The notes under the pieces are model-generated. The model worked only from the letters and a program-made list of their open reading frames with translations, was not told the DNA's origin and did not search any database. This document shows positions 61,505-64,000 of a DNA stretch of 64,000 nt, piece by piece. The position numbers and the translations under genes are program-made. Positions within the stretch are counted from its first letter, which is position 1. The number at the start of each line of letters is the position of its first letter. Source of the stretch: Acidobacteria bacterium SCN 69-37 (lineage in GTDB: Bacteria; Acidobacteriota; Vicinamibacteria; Vicinamibacterales; SCN-69-37); the NCBI GenBank assembly GCA_001724025.1, contig MEDJ01000001.1, positions 248,001-312,000 on the forward strand. Direction: 5' to 3'.

Positions 61505-63160
61505 CTAGCGCTTCACGCTCTTGCGCGGCCGCGGCGTACGTCCCGCGGTGCTACGCGGTGCGCGCTCGCGCGTCGTGGCCGCGCCCTTGGCCGTCGACCG
61601 CCGGCCGGACGTGCCCGTCGAGGTCCGCGTCGAGGTGCGCGTCGACGTCCGTCGCCGTGTCGGCACCGCCGCGAGATCACCTTCATCACCGCCCGCGCCG
61701 GGACGGTTGAAGTTCGGCTCGTCCGGATCCTCGTCGGTCTCGACAGCGACCGCCGGTGCGGCCGCCAGCGGTTCCGCCTCGACATCGGCCGCCTCATCGC
61801 CAGACGCGATGCTGTCGGCCACGATTGCCACAGTACTGACCGTCACCGCTTCGGTCTCGACGATCGTCACCTCGACGACGTCGGCGTCATCACCGGCCGC
61901 CGGGACGGTGTGGGCCGCCGCGGCCGCGGCTTCGGCCGCCAGTTCGTCCTCGATGTCGAAGATCTTCCTGACGGGCGCCTCGGCCGTCGTGCCCGTGCTG
62001 CCCTGGAACACGCGAATCACGCCCTGGCGATCCCGGTCGACCCGCACGAGGTTCTCGCGCGCCGCAGCCCGCAGCAGATCGACGAGATTCGCAAAGCCAT
62101 ACGCGCGTTCGTCGAAGTCCGCGTTCACCTGGCGGATGAGCTGCTTGACGTTGCGCAGGTACATCGGCCAGCGACGCACTTCCCCATTGGCGAGGATGCG
62201 CTTGAATTCCGCGATCCCCTCGTCGTTGCTGCCGATCTGATCCGGCACGGGGCCGTTGAAGCGGCCCCGGCCCTCGCCGTGCGCCTCCTCGGCGTCGCGC
62301 GTCGACGGCGCGGGCGCACTGGTCTCGACCGGCGTTTCGGTGCCGGTCTCGGCGTCGTCTGCTGATGACGGGACGACGACGTCTGCCGCGAGCGCGGCGC
62401 CCTCGACAGGCGTCACGAGCAGGCTGCCCTTGATTTCCTGGAGCTTGAGCACGCCGGCCTTCTCGAGCTTCTCCACGAAGTCGCGGAACGATCCGGCACC
62501 GTAGCTCCGCTCCGAGAACGTCGAGTCGAGCTGCAGCAGCGTCGACTTCAGCAGCCCGAGCTGCGGCGACACCTCGCGATCGGCCAGGACCTTCAGGCCG
62601 CGCGTGACGAGCGGAATCGCCTGCTCGATCGGCGTCCGTTCCACGCGCACGGCGCCACGGTCGGCGTGCCGGCGTCCTCCGCCCGAGGTCGCGATGAGGT
62701 TCTCGTACGCGATGAACTCGTGGCAGTTGCGCTGCATGATGATGCTGGAGAACTGCCGCCCCCCGACGACGAAGACCTTCTTGTCGTACTGCTTGAGCTT
62801 CTCGACGAGGCTGATGAAATCGCTGTCACCACCGACGATGACGAAGGCGTTGATGTGGGGATGGGTGAAGGCCATCTCGAGGGCATCGAGGGCCAGGTTG
62901 ATGTCCGCGCCGTTCTTGTCGCCCCCGGGCGTCAGGTTGCGCTGGACCATCTTGATGGCGTGCTGCGTCAGGCTGCGGCTGTAGCCGCCGGCCCGCTGCC
63001 AGTCGCTGTACGCGGTCTTCGACACCACGTCGCCGCGCTCCTTCAGGGCCTCGAGGACGAGGCCCGCGTCGAAGGACGCGCCCAGCGTGTTCTTCACGCC
63101 AATCTCAATGTTGTCGAAGTCGATGAATACGGCAATCCGAAGACGGTCGTCCCGAGTCAC
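61505..63160 (-). CDS. NYN-domain nuclease-like protein with LOTUS/OST-HTH domains
   Basis: 551 residues. The NYN (PIN-like) domain is at 1-150 with acidic residues in VFIDFDNIEIG, GADINLALDAL and VGGDSDFISLV. Two OST-HTH/LOTUS-like domains follow: PLVTRGLKVLADREVSPQLG ... LRDFVEKL-type (about 190-250) and FKRILANGEVRRWPMYLRNV ... LVRVDRDRQGVIRV (about 310-385). The C-terminus is disordered, with a run of TSTRTSTRTSTGTS and basic residues. This LabA/limkain-like layout suggests RNA binding and degradation. The start is a GTG. Confidence 0.92.
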   Translation of the reverse strand: MTRDDRLRIAVFIDFDNIEIGVKNTLGASFDAGLVLEALKERGDVVSKTAYSDWQRAGGYSRSLTQHAIKMVQRNLTPGGDKNGADINLALDALEMAFTHPHINAFVIVGGDSDFISLVEKLKQYDKKVFVVGGRQFSSIIMQRNCHEFIAYENLIATSGGGRRHADRGAVRVERTPIEQAIPLVTRGLKVLADREVSPQLGLLKSTLLQLDSTFSERSYGAGSFRDFVEKLEKAGVLKLQEIKGSLLVTPVEGAALAADVVVPSSADDAETGTETPVETSAPAPSTRDAEEAHGEGRGRFNGPVPDQIGSNDEGIAEFKRILANGEVRRWPMYLRNVKQLIRQVNADFDERAYGFANLVDLLRAAARENLVRVDRDRQGVIRVFQGSTGTTAEAPVRKIFDIEDELAAEAAAAAAHTVPAAGDDADVVEVTIVETEAVTVSTVAIVADSIASGDEAADVEAEPLAAAPAVAVETDEDPDEPNFNRPGAGGDEGDLAAVPTRRRTSTRTSTRTSTGTSGRRSTAKGAATTRERAPRSTAGRTPRPRKSVKR

Positions 63161-63276
63161 GCGGTCCTTTCAGGCAGGCTGCAACGCCATCTGCCGGCAT
63201 CCGCGCGGAGTCTCTGTCCGCTCTGGTTCGCGACGCCGGCTGGCGTCTGTCGCCGTGTGCTCAATCTGAGCAGTGC

Positions 63277-63303
63277 CGCAGGGGCACACGGCCGGCCCCT
63301 GCG
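63277..63303 (-). terminator. Hairpin after the DEAD-box helicase
   Basis: CGCAGGGGC / GCCCCTGCG, perfect 9-bp arms with a 9-nt loop, about 60 nt past the helicase stop on the minus strand. No other feature is seen in 63161-63361. Confidence 0.5.
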
Positions 63304-63361
63304 CTGCGGAGAAACCCGACAAAGTGTAGTGCGGGCGAAGGCGGAAGGAAACAGGAATCGG

Positions 63362-64000
63362 TCAGCGCCCCTGGGCGCGGCCCCGGCCGCCGCCCTGAGG
63401 AGACCGTCCCGCCCCACGCGATCGCCACCGGCCGGCGGCGGGTCCACGGCCCTGCCCCGCACCGGCGCCCACGGGCGCGGGCCCGGCGCCGCGCCGCTCG
63501 CGCCTGGCTTCGGAGCGAGCACGATCCTCGGCCTTCCGCCGCCGGATCTCGGCGATCCGCTGCGCCAGCGGGATCTCGAGCTGCTCGCCGCGTGCGTGGT
63601 AGTCGAACCCGGGCACGGTGACCCGGGGCAGCGGCTTACCGATCGCGCGCTCGATGGCCTGCAGCGAGGCGCGCTCCTCGGGCGACGCGAGCGTGAACGC
63701 CTCGCCCGTCGCTTCGGCGCGGCCCGTGCGGCCGATGCGGTGGACGTAATCCTCGGCCACCACCGGCACGTCGAAGTTGACGACGTGCTCCAGCGCCTCG
63801 ACGTCGATGCCGCGCGCGACGATGTCGGTGGCCACGAGCACGGGGCACTTGCCGCTCTTGAACTCGTCGAGTGCGAGCGTGCGCTGGCCCTGCGACCGGT
63901 TGCCATGGATGCGGCCGCAGCGCACACCGCGCTGCTGCAGCAGTTCGGCCAGCCTGTTGGCGCGGTGCTTCGTGCGCGTGAATACCAGGGCCTGCCGGAT
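63362..64000 (-). CDS. DEAD-box RNA helicase, RhlE-like (C-terminal part)
   Basis: The N-terminal half lies beyond the right edge. The visible 212 codons begin [20 protein letters not shown] and contain motif [23 protein letters not shown], motif [22 protein letters not shown], then a basic, glycine/arginine-rich tail ([25 protein letters not shown]), as in RhlE. It unwinds RNA duplexes, probably in ribosome assembly or mRNA decay. The frame is open to the window end. Confidence 0.93.
   Translation of the reverse strand: MRQALVFTRTKHRANRLAELLQQRGVRCGRIHGNRSQGQRTLALDEFKSGKCPVLVATDIVARGIDVEALEHVVNFDVPVVAEDYVHRIGRTGRAEATGEAFTLASPEERASLQAIERAIGKPLPRVTVPGFDYHARGEQLEIPLAQRIAEIRRRKAEDRARSEARRERRGAGPAPVGAGAGQGRGPAAGRWRSRGAGRSPQGGGRGRAQGR

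Overview
The window is a strongly GC-rich bacterial chromosome segment with no rRNA, phage or conjugative genes. Several protein families point to Acidobacteriota, most likely the Vicinamibacteria lineage. They include an Oar-type TonB-dependent receptor with a carboxypeptidase-like N-terminal domain, a VWA protein of the acidobacterial VWFA-related type, a large PVC-type HEAT/cytochrome protein, a DUF4399 protein, MacB-like ABC cassettes and Npt-type carriers. The assignment is by family content only. A Gram-negative envelope is certain: several beta-barrel and POTRA proteins, lipoproteins and a TonB receptor are present.

Layout, left to right. (1) 1-3758, minus strand: a YbbP/YbbA/TesA-like cluster (left end cut), an NfeD/stomatin pair and a DinB-like protein. 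(2) 4001-7030, plus strand: three-gene proton-translocating transhydrogenase (pntAA-pntAB-pntB), a terminator hairpin, and tRNA-Leu(UAA). (3) 7188-13308: nitroreductase, a small unknown protein, a DJ-1/PfpI remnant, a YihY-type membrane protein, a plus-strand chain of zinc-ribbon protein, methyltransferase and Omp85-like protein, and an FAD oxidoreductase. (4) 13459-20598, minus strand: a six-gene operon with periplasmic adaptor, ATPase, two permeases and a dedicated NtrC/NtrY-like two-component pair. (5) 20802-26152: secreted proteins, nitronate monooxygenase, PQQ dehydrogenase and a five-haem cytochrome. (6) 26210-34302: cupin, MFS carrier, SMP-30 lactonase and TonB receptor, divergent from a PAS-AraC regulator, which looks like an uptake and catabolism locus. 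(7) 34526-41970: TAT-exported sugar isomerase, HEAT/cytochrome dehydrogenase, TPR lipoprotein and a GlgA-type glycosyltransferase.

(8) 41976-42907: a REP-associated tyrosine transposase (RAYT) bracketed by REP palindromes. The same palindrome family is scattered at intergenic positions from 7.1 kb to 50.7 kb. (9) 42962-46874: POTRA-chain protein, methyltransferase whose 3' end is written in REP sequence, and an OmpR/PhoQ-like two-component pair. (10) 47247-50222, minus strand: a PadR-led four-gene operon whose promoter lies inside a perfect palindrome, followed by a vapC remnant, REPs, tRNA-Cys and tRNA-Gly. (11) 51214-64000: YraN, then two convergent modules that each pair a kinase or kinase-like gene with an Npt-type nucleotide-carrier homologue. 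Next come a 168-bp MITE-like hairpin element, a D15-type outer-membrane protein, a PhoD-type phosphatase, an NYN-LOTUS protein and a truncated DEAD-box helicase.

The most interesting signals are the RAYT/REP system, the paired kinase plus nucleotide-carrier modules at 51.7-58.5 kb, the hairpin element at 58522-58689, the PadR operator-promoter at 50220-50260, and a recurring -10-like hexamer only 6-10 nt before start codons, which suggests that leaderless transcripts are common here.
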